DNA of 64,000 bases from contig NC_081405.1 of assembly GCF_030272615.1 (NCBI RefSeq), forward strand, positions 159,240,317 to 159,304,316. The letters are read 5' to 3'. Made by a program: the position numbers and the translations under genes. The notes under the pieces are model-generated. The model saw only the letters and a list, made by a program, of their open reading frames with translations, ran no database searches and was not told the origin of the DNA. Below, piece after piece: positions 37,701-48,219 of this stretch (its first letter is position 1; each line of letters begins with the position of its first letter). This DNA comes from Cryptomeria japonica. Taxonomy: Eukaryota > Streptophyta > Pinopsida > Cupressales > Cupressaceae.

Positions 37701-38769
37701 CTTCAACCTTGCTGGCACAAAGAATTTCATGAGAATCCAATCCCCAGGCAGCTGACAACAGTAAGCCTTTACAATTTCATCCCTTTTTTGCCAAAGCGGC
37801 CCAAATTAAGGACTTCTCTATCGATATTGTTTTTGCAATTATAAATGACAGTCTGTGGGTATTTACTCATCTAATAGAAGTAAAGGGAGGAGATCAGAAT
37901 TCCTAGAAAAGGTTTATTAATTTGCCTCTGAAAAATGTCCAGTACCTCAAGCAGAGTCAATTTGCAATCCAAGACCGTCTCAACAAACAAGCTAAATATC
38001 TCTAGCTTCTGATGCAAGGCTATCATAGGAAGTTATTTTTTTTCAATTAAGTAGTCCTTTCAGTAGAATCTGCTATTTGTGGTACTTGTTTTATTTTCTC
38101 AAACTTCTGAAGTAATTTCTGAATAACTCCAGGTCTAGACATCTTTATCTTATTTGTAGAAAAATGTTTGGTGGTACTTGACAACATTTTTCTTTTTTGA
38201 AACTTCATTTTAAGTAATTTTCTCTTTCAATGTTGTTTGCAATGTCAAGTAATAATTTTCTGATAGAATAACAAATGTTATCTTTTTTGTTGACGAGGTA
38301 ACATCCTTCTGGGATTTGAACATGGTGGCCTTTGAGTATACAAATGAAACCTGGGCTCACTATATTCTAACTTTCTTATTAATTTATAACATTTTCTAAC
38401 ACATTAAAATTCATGTTCTTCACCAGAGAGACCACACCTTAAATGCGTAGTTGATCAAATTATAGCACAATCTAATTACAAATAGAAATTCTTACTAACA
38501 TGTATCTTTGTCATGTATTGCAGATTGAAATAAATCTTGTAGAAACAGGTAACTGAAACGAAAATCTTATCTGTAATTTGTGTGATATTTTTCTCAGGGC
38601 CTGCTTTCTCCTGTATTCCTTGATGGCTCTCCAGTTTCTGGATGGAGTATCCACCCAATTCCGTTGAGCAACATTACTCAACTCCATAAAATTAGTGTTA
38701 TAAGAGACACAACAGAAAGGAAGTTTGGAGTGAAGCTGTCTATTGCCCCAGGTTTTGAGAGCAGTCCTG
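28759..38769 (+). CDS. BGAL17: Beta-galactosidase, GH35, BGAL17-like (nine internal exons)
   Basis: Exons with GT-AG borders: 28759-28849, 28944-29061, 29155-29250, 29353-29401, 29902-30092, 30268-30342, 30432-30581, 36496-36546 and 38598-38769. Together they are 993 nt (331 codons) in one unbroken frame. The product is a glycosyl hydrolase family 35 beta-galactosidase, which removes terminal beta-galactose residues, probably in the cell wall or apoplast. Landmarks are DDPWPIFELQKKY, EFYTGWLTHWGE with the presumed nucleophile Glu (codon 28945-28947), MAHGGTSFGFFNGAN and YDAPIREDG, then the beta-sandwich part (VHDRAQVF, MGHVNYG, LDGSPVSGWSIHPIP). The match to Arabidopsis BGAL17 is from memory of the family. 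About half of a normal ~700-residue protein is visible. The N-terminal exons and the last exons are not in the window. Nothing in the visible exons is broken, so it may be functional. Confidence 0.88.
31121..31543 (+). mobile_element. TRIM-like miniature LTR element in an intron of the GH35 gene
   Basis: Two direct repeats start TGTAATGTCCTAGCC (31121-31288) and TATAATGTCCTAGCC (31339-31543). Directly after the first lies TGGTATCATAGCC (31289-31301), a one-mismatch initiator-Met primer site. A purine-rich GGTGTGGTGGGC precedes the second. Only about 50 bp of internal sequence remains and no protein is encoded. The order LTR, primer site, short internal region, purine tract, LTR is that of terminal-repeat retrotransposons in miniature. 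The target duplication is uncertain. Confidence 0.75.
31621..33130 (-). pseudogene. Truncated hAT element with transposase C-terminus
   Basis: The left end carries ACTCGG-rich subterminal repeats like those of the hAT element at 55410-59546. On the minus strand, 32941-32630 and 32497-32258 match the last two exons of that transposase. The second has the hAT dimerisation block VRILSQSCSASRCERNWSVF and NDLVYVHYNLRL. The N-terminal exons, including the BED finger and DUF659-like part, are missing. The right end (33000-33130, GAATC-rich) looks like the terminus of a different hAT family. No clear 8-bp duplication was found. Confidence 0.75.
34170..35090 (+). pseudogene. Second hAT transposase remnant, plus strand
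   Basis: Frame 34200-34604 and its continuation to about 34826 encode the middle of a plant hAT transposase: WWDHVEYLLSFVEPILSMI, GRPCLDEVYDGI and LLAFALSPKHYS. After a short intron (about 34827-34938) comes a damaged dimerisation block (QVASLSSSERIG, then frameshifts to VHSNLRLLTHK). Several stops make it inactive. Its conserved blocks differ from those of the other hAT family in this window. It lies inside the 5.9-kb intron between 30581 and 36496. Confidence 0.8.
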
Positions 38770-39785
38770 GTAAGTTTAATTTCAACATTAATCTAAATAA
38801 ATACTTTATATAACCATTGTTCAAGTTCAGATCATCTAAAAAGGCAGGTTCAAGATGACAGGAAATGAGAATCCGCATGTTTATCTATATTTTCATGCTG
38901 TACTCCTGAGGGAAAGTGATCTAACTGGGAAACTCATCTACTTCGGTCAAAGAAGACCAGCAGGAGAGACCTATACATAATGCTACCTCACTAACAACTT
39001 TTGCAAATAAATAATACTGCAATCAAGGCCTAGCCATTTTGTTTTTCTTAACATTTACATCCGTTGTGCTCCAATCCCTTTCCCACAAGCTATCACTTCA
39101 ACTTTATGGTAGATGGTACTGGTTCTACTTCGTTGCTGGTAATGACAAACATTTGTGTACTTTCAACTTGATGGTTTTTAGTGGTCCGTTGCTTAAAACA
39201 CTGCAGTCATTACCTTCTCATTTGGCATATCAACAATATAAGAATCATCAAATAAGCACCTAATGATCAATTATAAAAATCACTGATTTATGGATCCTTG
39301 TATGCCTTCACAATCTTGAAGGGTTGATTTATAACATTTTCATATGCATATGATTTCTTACTAATATATCAAAAATTGCTTTCAATGAACCCTTGTGTCA
39401 CCCTGAGAACTTTAAATTGGAGCTTACTATTAAACAGACATGTATACTAGCAAGTAGCATATATATTATTATTTACAAATATCCAACTTTATTTCTCATT
39501 TTTATTATAATAATCAAATACATAAAGCCTTAGGGCTCACATGCAAACAAATGTATTTACAAGCATCTCCACCTTCATATAATGATGATGGATGTCTCAT
39601 GTATGAACCTCTATATAGATATTGAATATATGTTGGCAATTAAAAACTAATACAAATTAATGAGGGTCATACAATAGAATTGGATGAGGGTCGTATGACA
39701 AAATTTGAATGGTGTATGGAAACGCTTAGTTATAAAAACCGTACGATGGCTAAATCTTACCAAACAAGAGCTATTTGTATGGTCT
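38770..39785. other. No exon recognised downstream of the last GH35 exon
   Basis: AT-rich sequence begins with a good donor site (GTAAGT at 38770). The next exons expected for the GH35 C-terminal jelly-roll were not found here or further right. They are lost, or beyond the window. Confidence 0.4.
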
Positions 39786-39789
39786 AATG

Positions 39790-40829
39790 CAGTTTAGAAA
39801 TCATTTGATCAGTTCAAGCAAACCATGAGCACATGCCCTGTTTTGGCCGGCCTTGACTTCTTCAAGCCATTTGAGCTTGAGTGTGATGCATCTAGTGAAG
39901 GAATGGGTGCTGTTCAAATGTGAAATAAGCAGCCAATTGATTTTGAAAACAAAAAGTTGAGAGGTGGAGAAAGGAGATATTCAATTTATGATAAGGAGAT
40001 GCTTGCCATAATGCAGCTTTGGCGAAGTTTAGGATATATTTAGTTGGTGATAAGTTGATTGATAAAACCAATCACAATGGCCTCAAGTATTTCCTTAAGC
40101 AAAACGATCTCAATGGCAAGCAACAAAAATGGGTTAATAAGCTACAAGCTTACAATTTGGACATTGAATATGTCAAAAGGAACGAGAACATTATGGCTGA
40201 TGTATTGTCAAGGAGGTCACATTTGAGTTCCCTGATGGAGATCACTGTTAATTGGAAGAATAGATTCTTGTGAAAGGAAACTTTGTTCTGCCTTTTGAAT
40301 CCACTTTGGAGGCCTTCTGTAACTTCTGGGTGAATCACTCTCAATGTTCTAATTCTTTCTCATTCTGATATTATTGATATCATCATATTGCACTTAGTAT
40401 ATCTTTTAATCTTTAGCATTACATTTTGTTAAGTCAATCTTCTATCTTCATCATATCTTTTATCAAAATCCAATGTGATTGTTCATGGAGGTGGAAAGCC
40501 CAAGTTGAGGGTTTGATTGAGGCAAGCCCCTAAATAGCCAAACAACATTTTCCTTTTCTTTTCTATGTGAAAGTTATTCTATATTGGAAGTAGTGAAATA
40601 TCTTCAATGATATCTCTTCTTGTCATTATCAATTTATTATTATTTAATAGTTTATTTTATTGCAATACTTTCCTTTCATTTTTGACATTAGCTCATCTTT
40701 GTGTACATGCCACTAGTGTTTTGGTTGGCACTTTGCAAGATGAAAGATACAAAATGGTGAATGAATTGATTCTCTACAAGGAGAGGATCTTTCTTGTACC
40801 CGAATCAAGACTCAAGGTAAAGGCATGAT
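39790..40829 (+). pseudogene. Ty3/gypsy pol fragment: RNase H and start of integrase
   Basis: Plus-strand reading with stops and frameshifts: [15 protein letters not shown] (RNase H first Asp), RRYSIYDKEMLAI, TNHNGLKYF and QAYNLDIEYVKRNENIMADVLSRR (39870-40230). After a gap, NELILYKERIFLVPESRLK (about 40755-40815) matches the linker before the integrase zinc finger. The fragment ends where an LTR begins at 40830. RT is essentially gone. Confidence 0.85.
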
Positions 40830-41835
40830 TGTAATGGTCTCGCATTTTCTACAATAAAAAAATGCGCAATTTTACACCATTTACAAAATGAAATGATTTT
40901 CATATAAATATAATAAATTCACATTTCCCATGTAATTGTGTTGGATCTGGGTACACGCACACAAACACATACATACGCACACACACACACACAGATATAT
41001 ATATATACAATGAAACCTCTTGGGTCTCATTCCATGTAATCTTGTCTTATCAATTATGAAATTTAAGTTCATACAAATATTCATCAATGATACATATATA
41101 ATGAAATATAATCAAATAAGGTCTTCGGTCGTCATTATCCATCAAGGGTCCTCCGCAAATCGAACAAGTAAACATGGTTGAGGCGCTTTTCCACACAACC
41201 ACAAAGCCTTACACTTCTCTAGAGTTCTTCATGAGATGAAGAGCACCCAACCCTAGATGAAGAGCCTAGCAACCCAAAAACAAGAGGCAAGAGGGTACCT
41301 CAGTGCAAGCCTGAAATACTCATGCAATTCCTAACATGAATATGCAATGTCTACAATCAGGATATGGCAAAGAATGTTATCAATAAATTTGCTAGGCTAT
41401 GCTCATCTATTTCAATGAATTCTTGACTTTGGCCAAATTTCTTTAAAATATAATGGTGAACCCAAAAAGGGAATCACATTATTTGTAAATCTATATTCGG
41501 CACCCTAACTCGGAAGGTAAGCCTTCCCAAACACACATGTATACCAAATACAATCAGACAACATGCATTTCTCTCCTTTCTTTCATGCAATAATGGCTAT
41601 AATGCATTCATTTATTTGCATAATTTTCATGCAACAACTCATGAAGATGCAAATTAACTCATGCAATAATAACATCATGATTCTTTAATGCATATTTGCC
41701 TATAATTATCTTGTTCTTTTCCTTTCAATAATGGAAACGATGCAATTGATTTCGTAAAACAAATGTTCATGCATGTTGAATATTTATCCATAATGTTTAC
41801 TAATGTTAACCACAATTGATTTTGTAAATGGTGCA
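40830..41835 (-). mobile_element. LTR, same family as the one at the right edge of the window
   Basis: Starts TGTAATGGTCTCGC on the plus strand and is collinear with 63161-64000. That copy is the 5' LTR of a minus-strand gypsy element, so this LTR has the minus orientation. It contains a CA/TA microsatellite at about 40952-41008. The right end is uncertain (about 41800-41840) and no target duplication was confirmed. Confidence 0.7.
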
Positions 41836-42938
41836 GGAGCACCCTAGGTCTAGGCTAGGTCCCGTTGATGTGTTTTTTAAGCACAATCAAACACACAATA
41901 AAATACCCAAAAGTATCTTATCCTCTCTTGAGAAAAATCTTCCCAAATGCTAAACTCTGTGATCAATTGGAAGACTCGAAGGTTTCTATTGTCGGGTCAC
42001 GACTTGTGGATAATCACAGTGTTGATGTTATAGCAGCAAGAGATATCTTTCCCTTAACTGCTATCTTTAACTTTTATTAATATCTTACTTATCGCTGACT
42101 TATCCTTAACTAATATTTAATTAGTATTCATCTCATTAGTGAGGGAGTGTTGATCAGATTTGTTTATCCTAATCGCACTCTTGTTTTGACGGGTTACCCC
42201 GTTTAGGGTCATGTCCCTTTATATGCTTTAGACGGATATATTATTTGTTCGATCAAGAGCCTTAGAATAAAGTGATAGTAGTTGAAGTATATACTGTGTG
42301 TATCCACAATACCCGTGAAGGCTCTACTACATATACACTTGTATTGCCCATGAGAATATTGCTGTGCACATCCAAATCATCTGTGAGAATTACATGTTGT
42401 TCTTAGACATGCGATACCTGTGGATTTTTTTTCAACATGGTATCAGAGCCAAGTTCGATAATAGGGGTTTGCAGGTACCAAAAGGTCAGAGGGTTTAGTC
42501 AAAGCTCAATTTGGCCAAGCATTTATGTGAAATTTCATTCGCAAGTGCTGGAATGGATCTCTGCTCGAGATTTGCAAGGGTTTGAGCGTTTTCCGGTTTA
42601 AAATGGTTCATAGGCGGTAAATTTCCTTTTCGTGGGTGCTAATTAGCTTAAAGAAATGGTGGGAAGCCTTAAGATGCTGTCCTAAGTAGTAATTGCCCTA
42701 CGAAGAAGAAGCTAAAGGGAAGCAATGGAAGGGCTGTGAGCCCTTAGGAGTTTGTTAATGCGAAGCTTGTTTTGATTGCAGCGAGGATCACGTCTGTTGT
42801 TATGCACAGCCACTCGGGAGGCACAACTAAGGGCAAAGCAAGCGGCATAGTTGAGAAGGGATGCCACTAATGCACTTCACCATGCTCTTGCCATTGCCAA
42901 TGAGAAAGAGGTTAAATTATGACATGGTGTAGCAAAAT

Positions 42939-43190
42939 CTAATGGCGCTGTTGCCAATTCAGACTGCGGAAGGGGTTCGCATTGGGGTTTGACACCGTGG
43001 AGTTGTGGTGGCAGTCTACATGGACGCTACGTGGACAAGTGGAGCATTTGAAGAGGGCGTTAGCGTTGGGGACGCAGTCCTCGAGGCAATAAGGGCAGTA
43101 TATATCGCAGTCTGTGATGAGTATGTAGGAGCTGCAAAGATGACAGTATTTCCCACCGTGCTTGAGATGGTGTAGACACCATTTTTCCTT
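42939..43190 (-). pseudogene. Antisense Cys/His-rich ORF inside the 42.0-44.7 kb element
   Basis: The minus-strand frame contains CLHHLKHGGKYCHLC, then IYCPYCLEDC and FKCSTCPRSVHVDC. The regular CxxC and HxxC spacing suggests a zinc-binding domain. It has no initiation context and ends within the element, so it looks like a captured fragment of another gene in antisense orientation. I cannot name the gene, and a chance ORF is not excluded. Confidence 0.45.
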
Positions 43191-43620
43191 TTCACGGAGA
43201 CTGGCATGAATACTGAGATAGAAAAAAATAAAATTCTCAGATCCACAAGGCATCTCAACATGATGAAGATACACCATTGAAGAAAAACTTGAATGAGTTT
43301 GGGGAGGCTCTCACTTCCATTATTGGAGTTGTTTGTGCATTGGTTTGGCTAATAAATCTTAAGTATTTACTTTCATGGGAGATTGTGAATGGTTGGCCAT
43401 GGAATTTCAAGTTTTCTTTTGAAAAGTGTACATGTTACTCTGAGATTGCAGTGGCTTTGGCTATTGTTGCCATACCAGAAGGTTTGCTTGTTGTTATTAT
43501 TACTTGTTTGGCAAAATGGCACAAAAAAATGCATCCTGTGAGGAAGTCACGTAGGCTAAAGAATGGAGACACAACTTGCTACCATGGGACTGAGTTGGTG
43601 GCACATAACTAGAGACATCT
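43175..43620 (+). pseudogene. Captured fragment of an ER-type Ca2+-ATPase gene (ECA)
   Basis: Plus-strand sequence matches the type IIA Ca2+ pump of plants. TETGMNTEI (43190s) is followed, after a small frameshift, by [18 protein letters not shown] clean frame then reads [35 protein letters not shown] and [15 protein letters not shown]. The last block is transmembrane segment M4 with the PEG(L/M) Ca2+-site motif. After PEGL the frame is damaged (KMAQKN appears in another frame), and the phosphorylation site DKTGT is not present. The spliced-looking continuity across this region suggests capture from RNA. It cannot pump ions. Confidence 0.8.
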
Positions 43621-43924
43621 CTTGAAGAGGATGAACCTATTGAGATTGTCATTGCAATCACTTTCTTCAAAGAGGAGGAAATAACATTCAAAGGGAGTCT
43701 AACAAACCAACTGAGGCAACCTTGGACAAGGAGGTCAGGAGGTTGATGCAAGTTCTTGGAGCTTCAGAGTGAGTCCCATGATCATGAGGTGAAAGACCTT
43801 GTTAATGCATTTTTCTTTGAGATAAGGAAATTTGAGGTGAAAGCCCTTGTTAATGCATTTTTCCCTGAGATAGAGAAATTTGAGGTGAAAGCCCTTGTCC
43901 ATCTTTGAGACGGAGATGTGGTTC

Positions 43925-44215
43925 CTTCCACCCTCTGGGAGTAGCCATGGTGGACGTCATGTTGAGTGACTCCATGATTATATGTTTCTTTCCATTAATG
44001 GGAGTAGCCATTGTGGACATCACGTTGAGAGACTCTGTGATGATTCTCTTGTACTTGTGTTTATCCACCCTCTAGGAGTAGCCATGGTGGACGTCATGTT
44101 GAGTGAGTCCATGACGACATCACGTTGAGTGACTCCGTGATGGACACATGCACACATATTCCTTTCCATACATGGGAGTAGCCATGGTGGACATCATGTT
44201 GAGTGATTCCGTGAT
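43925..44215 (+). repeat. Minisatellite before the 3' LTR
   Basis: Four or five copies of a unit around GGGAGTAGCCATGGTGGACG and TCATGTTGAGTGACTCC occur near 43938, 44000, 44072 and 44177. It stands just upstream of the polypurine tract, as in the copia element at 1763-2055, but with an unrelated unit. Confidence 0.8.
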
Positions 44216-44679
44216 GAACTATATATGGAAAGATACCTTTGTAGCTAAGAGGGAGCATTGATGTTATAGCAGCAGGAGATATCTTTCCCCTGACTGCTAT
44301 CTTTAACTTTTATTAATATCTTACTTATCGCTGACTTATCCTTAACTAATATTTAATTAGTATTCATCTCATTAGTGAGGGATTGTTGATCAGATTTGTT
44401 TATCCTAATCACACTCTTGTTTTGATGGGTTACCCTATTTAGGGTCATGTCCCTTCATATGCTTTAGATGGATATATTATTTGTTTGATCAAGAGCCTTA
44501 GAATAGAGTGATAGTAGTTGAAGTATATACTGTGTGTATCCACAACACCCGTGAAGGCTCTACTGCGTATACACTTGTATTGCCCGTGAGAATATTGTTG
44601 TGCACATCTGAATCATCTGTGAGAATTACATGTTGCTTTTAGACATGCGATACCTGTGGATTTTTTTTCAACACACAAT

Positions 44680-45530
44680 TGGTCGTTGTGATTGCTGTTA
44701 CTCCAAGGGGCCTTACGTACTTCTTAAGGGATGAATGTCTAACTTCAAGGAATGCCTTTTGAATGATATGCAAGAAAGCTCTTCTACTTGCTACTTCTTC
44801 TACTAGTTTGATAAAAAAAAGGCAAAAGTTGAGGGTTGAGAGGTACTAAGCTACTCCTAAGAATGCAAGGATGATGGATGACTTTTAGTGAAACTCTATT
44901 AGTCTTTGCTTTGACATGCGAGAACAACTCCACAAAGGCTAATGCAATCTTTTCAGGAGATTAGATGATTTTCAAATCGTTACCAAACATAGATACCATC
45001 AATTAAATGCACATCAATGATTGAATAACAATTGAACTAAGATATTTTCAAGAATTCTAGTTGACCACACAAGGTGAATTTGCGATCAACAAATTGCTAG
45101 TGGTATGGATTAGGAGTTCCACCATGAATCATACACAACATTCTATCAATCAACTTAAACACTTAAGCTAATCTTAAAGCTTGATTTGAGAAGATGAAAA
45201 CACCACAATTCAATGTCCTTATTAATCCAATAGCAAAATAGCAACAATTCTTCAAGTTTCTCCTCTCATCCCTTACAAATGAAAATGAGTGGGGGTTATA
45301 TAGTGCTCCCAAATATGACAAATGACCTAGATTGAATGAAGATCAAAGGCCAAGATTTCACCACCTAAACCCTAATTAGGGTTTGATACAATCAAAACCT
45401 ATCTAGATAAACATTAACAAAAACCATCAGCCAATGGGAATGTGACATCCAATCGACACAAATAATGAGGAAGAATCCTCCAATAAGAAAATGATCCGCC
45501 ACATAGGATCATAGCAAGTTGTCATCTAGA
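44680..45530 (-). mobile_element. Probable LTR of a minus-strand element, split by the 42.0-44.7 kb insertion
   Basis: On the minus strand the ORF ending at 45522 runs into a purine tract (AGAGAGAGAAAAGGGGAAC) followed by TAGATGACAACTTGC. This is the layout of a 3' LTR start. The sequence continues left to the insertion at 44673 and may resume at 42019. A TATA-like ATATAACCCCC lies near 45300 when read on the minus strand. Boundaries are inferred only. Confidence 0.4.
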
Positions 45531-45860
45531 ATTTTGTTCCCCTTTTCTCTCTCTTCTGGCAAATTCAATGAACCTGGTCGTCATGCATTCAATTTCAATT
45601 ATTGGGGCTGTTGGCATATTCTTCAATTGCTCTTCCCGATAGATAATTTCTCCAAAGGCCAAGGCGAAAGTAGTATCCCATCCAGGCTCATAATCTCTTG
45701 TTTTGCTAACAAGTACCATAAGTGCATGTATGCCATCTAGTTGCTTTTCTGTGATCGACCCATCAATTCTATGGAAAATGACTTGTATTCTTTCTTCCAA
45801 CTCGCTGATATCTATGCTCATTCCGGCCTCTATCTCCTTTTTGAGAATAATTTGCATCAC
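45522..45860 (-). pseudogene. Minus-strand accessory-type ORF fragment
   Basis: 112 codons, open from 45860 to the stop at 45522. It is acidic and helical (EIEAGMSIDISELEERIQVIF), then DYEPGWDTTFALAFGEIIYREEQ and a basic end (FARRERKGEQ). It looks like a real protein end, with a balanced composition and a purine tract right after the stop. It is not a known pol domain. An open minus frame (to 46093) continues upstream across the start of the plus-strand frame at 45869, so the two coding blocks stand back to back. Confidence 0.5.
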
Positions 45861-45868
45861 TTCTACAA

Positions 45869-46801
45869 TTGCCTCACCTATGGTCAGATTGCATAAGACA
45901 TATCAATTCTAAATGGCTCAAAACTCCCAGGAGTTGTTTCTCTAGATGGCCCAAATTGTATCGATCTGATTTCATGGAGGAAGTCAGCGATATGATCACA
46001 CTTCTCAACAGAATAATGGGGTTGAAACATTCCAATGTATTTGAGATTTGGATGTACAAATACATTATAGTCGTGAGAAAAGGGCAATCTCATATCTTCT
46101 GGGGTGAAGTCATCAGTGATAACCTGTGTGAGCAGCTATCACAAGTTTCAACCACTCTCACCTTCTACATGAATTCATACTTAGTGTACATAGCAGCGTC
46201 ACTTAGACAATTTCCCGGTCTTTCTACCAAAGGTGACAGATCGTTGGTACCGGTATGGAAATACTACGAGCAACTCACTTTGAGACCTAGTAGGATTCAC
46301 TACAGGAGGGTGCAGAATGCCTTCTTTGGCCACTTAATGTGTTTATTTGATAAAACACTCAAGAACAAGAGAGTGTTTGAGGCAGCCTCGAAGAAGGTCA
46401 ATGAATATGGGTGTTTGTTCCTTCAGTTCCCAACTTTCACTTACATGAGAGTTCGATGCTTTGAAGATCAGCCATATATGCTTCCGAGATATCCTACTTG
46501 CAAGATCATCCTAATGGAATTGGCTAGGCAGTTAATGACGGTTCATGCAGTCCAGTTAGCGAACCATAAGTTAGGCATCAACATATCCTCGCACAATCCA
46601 CTACAGATTGGGTGATATTCCTTGACAACCTCAACAAGAGCCAAAGCAATGGAGACAAAACTTCAAGAAGTCAAGTTGAAGAAGTTCAAGGCGAGGAAGG
46701 ATTTTGATTATGAAGGACAAAATTAAAAGAGCCTTCACTCATGTCCATCGCCTTGAGGATACATGGGTTGACCTTCGTATAGAAGAAGATGTCAGGAAGA
46801 T
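45869..46801 (+). pseudogene. Accessory retroelement ORF, first segment (interrupted gene)
   Basis: 248 codons are open from 45869 to 46615, followed by related sequence with stops to 46801. Features are VSDMITLLNRIMG, IWMYKYIIVV...GQSHIFWGEVISDNL, MNSYLVYIAA, GLSTKGDRSLVPVWKYYEQLT, FLQFPTFTYMRVRCFE and a basic C-terminal part. The IWM / G-x-WG-x-S block resembles the extra ORF of the inner element (12040-14127). The frame is cut at 46801 by element C. It resumes at 53154, then at 55153 and 59555 between further insertions. The function is unknown. I know similar sequences only as retroelement-associated proteins of conifers. Confidence 0.6.
46523..46801. repeat. Left copy of the long direct repeat flanking element C
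   Basis: From GCTAGGCAGTTAATGACGG to GTCAGGAAGAT, 279 bp. It ends at the first base of the LTR (TGAAAGAT at 46802). The partner at 52867-53153 is 287 bp, the difference being an 8-bp indel, with about 13 substitutions. Confidence 0.92.
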
Positions 46802-48219
46802 TGAAAGATCCCTGATGGATCCCCTTGCTGATCTGCTGTAATTTTTAAAATAATAAACTATATTTTCCTGTGATTTTGCTGATGGTCTTATAGAATAGAG
46901 AGAAGTTGCAGAATGTTTGGTTTCTTTTTGTATTTTTTTGAATATATAAGCAAGTAATGAATAAAGAACAATAAATAAGGAAGGAAGCTGAAACAAGTAA
47001 GAACATTCAATTAAATCAAATTGATGCAAATCGTACGAGGCAGATTTTTGATTTATAATATCCAGATTATTCCCTACGCACTGGGGATGTGCTTACATCC
47101 AATAATGGTGCCAACTGAAGGGTAGATGATGAACACAAACCAAGAACACCAGTTATGGCTGAATGAAAGTCTTCACCACTTCCAGCGAAAATGTACCTAC
47201 TGTAATGGTGGCATCAAGCTGAAACAATCATGCCCCAGCTGGGAAATTCAACCACCCTGCTGAAACCCTCACCAAGCAATCTGAATCTCCACAAGGAATA
47301 GCGCATACACTCTGACAAATAATGCCATTGCCAAAAGAATCCACTGCCAATCAATAGCTGAGGGCTACATCCCAGCCAGTACCAGTCATGGGGTTTGTGT
47401 CCCAGATTGAAGAATTGCTCTACCAGAGCAATATCACACCAAACAAGTTTTCAATATGTAAAAGATAATGAGAAATTAGGTTTACTTCTCCTTATATCTC
47501 TTTCCTTCTAAATTGAACCCTAAAGATATATGAAAAGTGCGCTTTAATATAAAGTCATATTTCCCAATATTGGGCGCCCAAGTATAGAGAAAACACCACT
47601 TTTTTAATATAAAATAACTCCAAGCGCCAAAAGAACCCTCGCAAGTGAAAATCATTTAGAAAAGTTCAAGACCTTTCCAACGAGCTATAACACATGGGCA
47701 TACGAATCTAGATGAAGCCAAAAACCCCTTATTACTCCGAAATGGCTATAGACATAGCCTTATTTAAAATATTAAAACGCTAACTTAGGAAATATTTAAA
47801 TATATTAAAAATATAACCCAAATAGCTACAGAAAGATCGAAACACACCAAAAGCCTGAAACTGAACCTGTCACCTATCTGTGACTGATGTCGGAAATCAT
47901 GGATCAACTAGTAGTCTCATCCCTAAAATCTAGGGATGCTCCTAGAAACTAGGAAACACAGCCAAATCTCCTAAAACTGAAACCATCTGAAAGGTCATGA
48001 ATAACCTCACGACTGGCAACTGTCACAACCTCCTAAAATTTAGGGATATCCCCTAAAATCTAGGAACTGCTCCGAACTGGCTCTAAACTGCCTGTAAAGC
48101 CAAAATCCGGTTACTATATGCACTAAATGAGTCCCAATCAACCTCTGCTAGCCTACGAGACTCCAATGATAGGCCAACTCCTCCGTCTCTGATGTCCACT
48201 CTAGAAAGGGGACATGACA
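46802..48219 (-). mobile_element. Element C 3' LTR
   Basis: 1418 bp. Reads TGTCATGTCCCCTTTCTAG to ATCTTTCA on the minus strand, with both ends intact. Confidence 0.9.

Larger units (their letters stand above)
42020..44673 (+). mobile_element. Non-autonomous LTR element (2.65 kb) carrying host gene pieces
   Basis: 418-bp LTRs lie at 42020-42437 (TGTTGATGTTATAGC to TTCAACA) and 44256-44673 (first bases changed to CATTGATG). The primer site TGGTATCAGAGCC is at 42438-42450, and the polypurine tract AAGAGGGAG lies before the 3' LTR. Flanks are CACAG (42015-42019) and CACAA (44674-44678), a target duplication with one change. The interior has no gag or pol. It holds an antisense Cys-rich segment, a sense piece of a Ca2+-ATPase gene and a minisatellite. 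The LTR termini and the PPT style match the copia element at the start of the window, so a copia-type donor is likely. Confidence 0.88.

Noticed and set aside
40952-41008. CA/TA tract as a regulatory element
   Set aside because: It is a plain dinucleotide microsatellite inside an LTR, with no further support.
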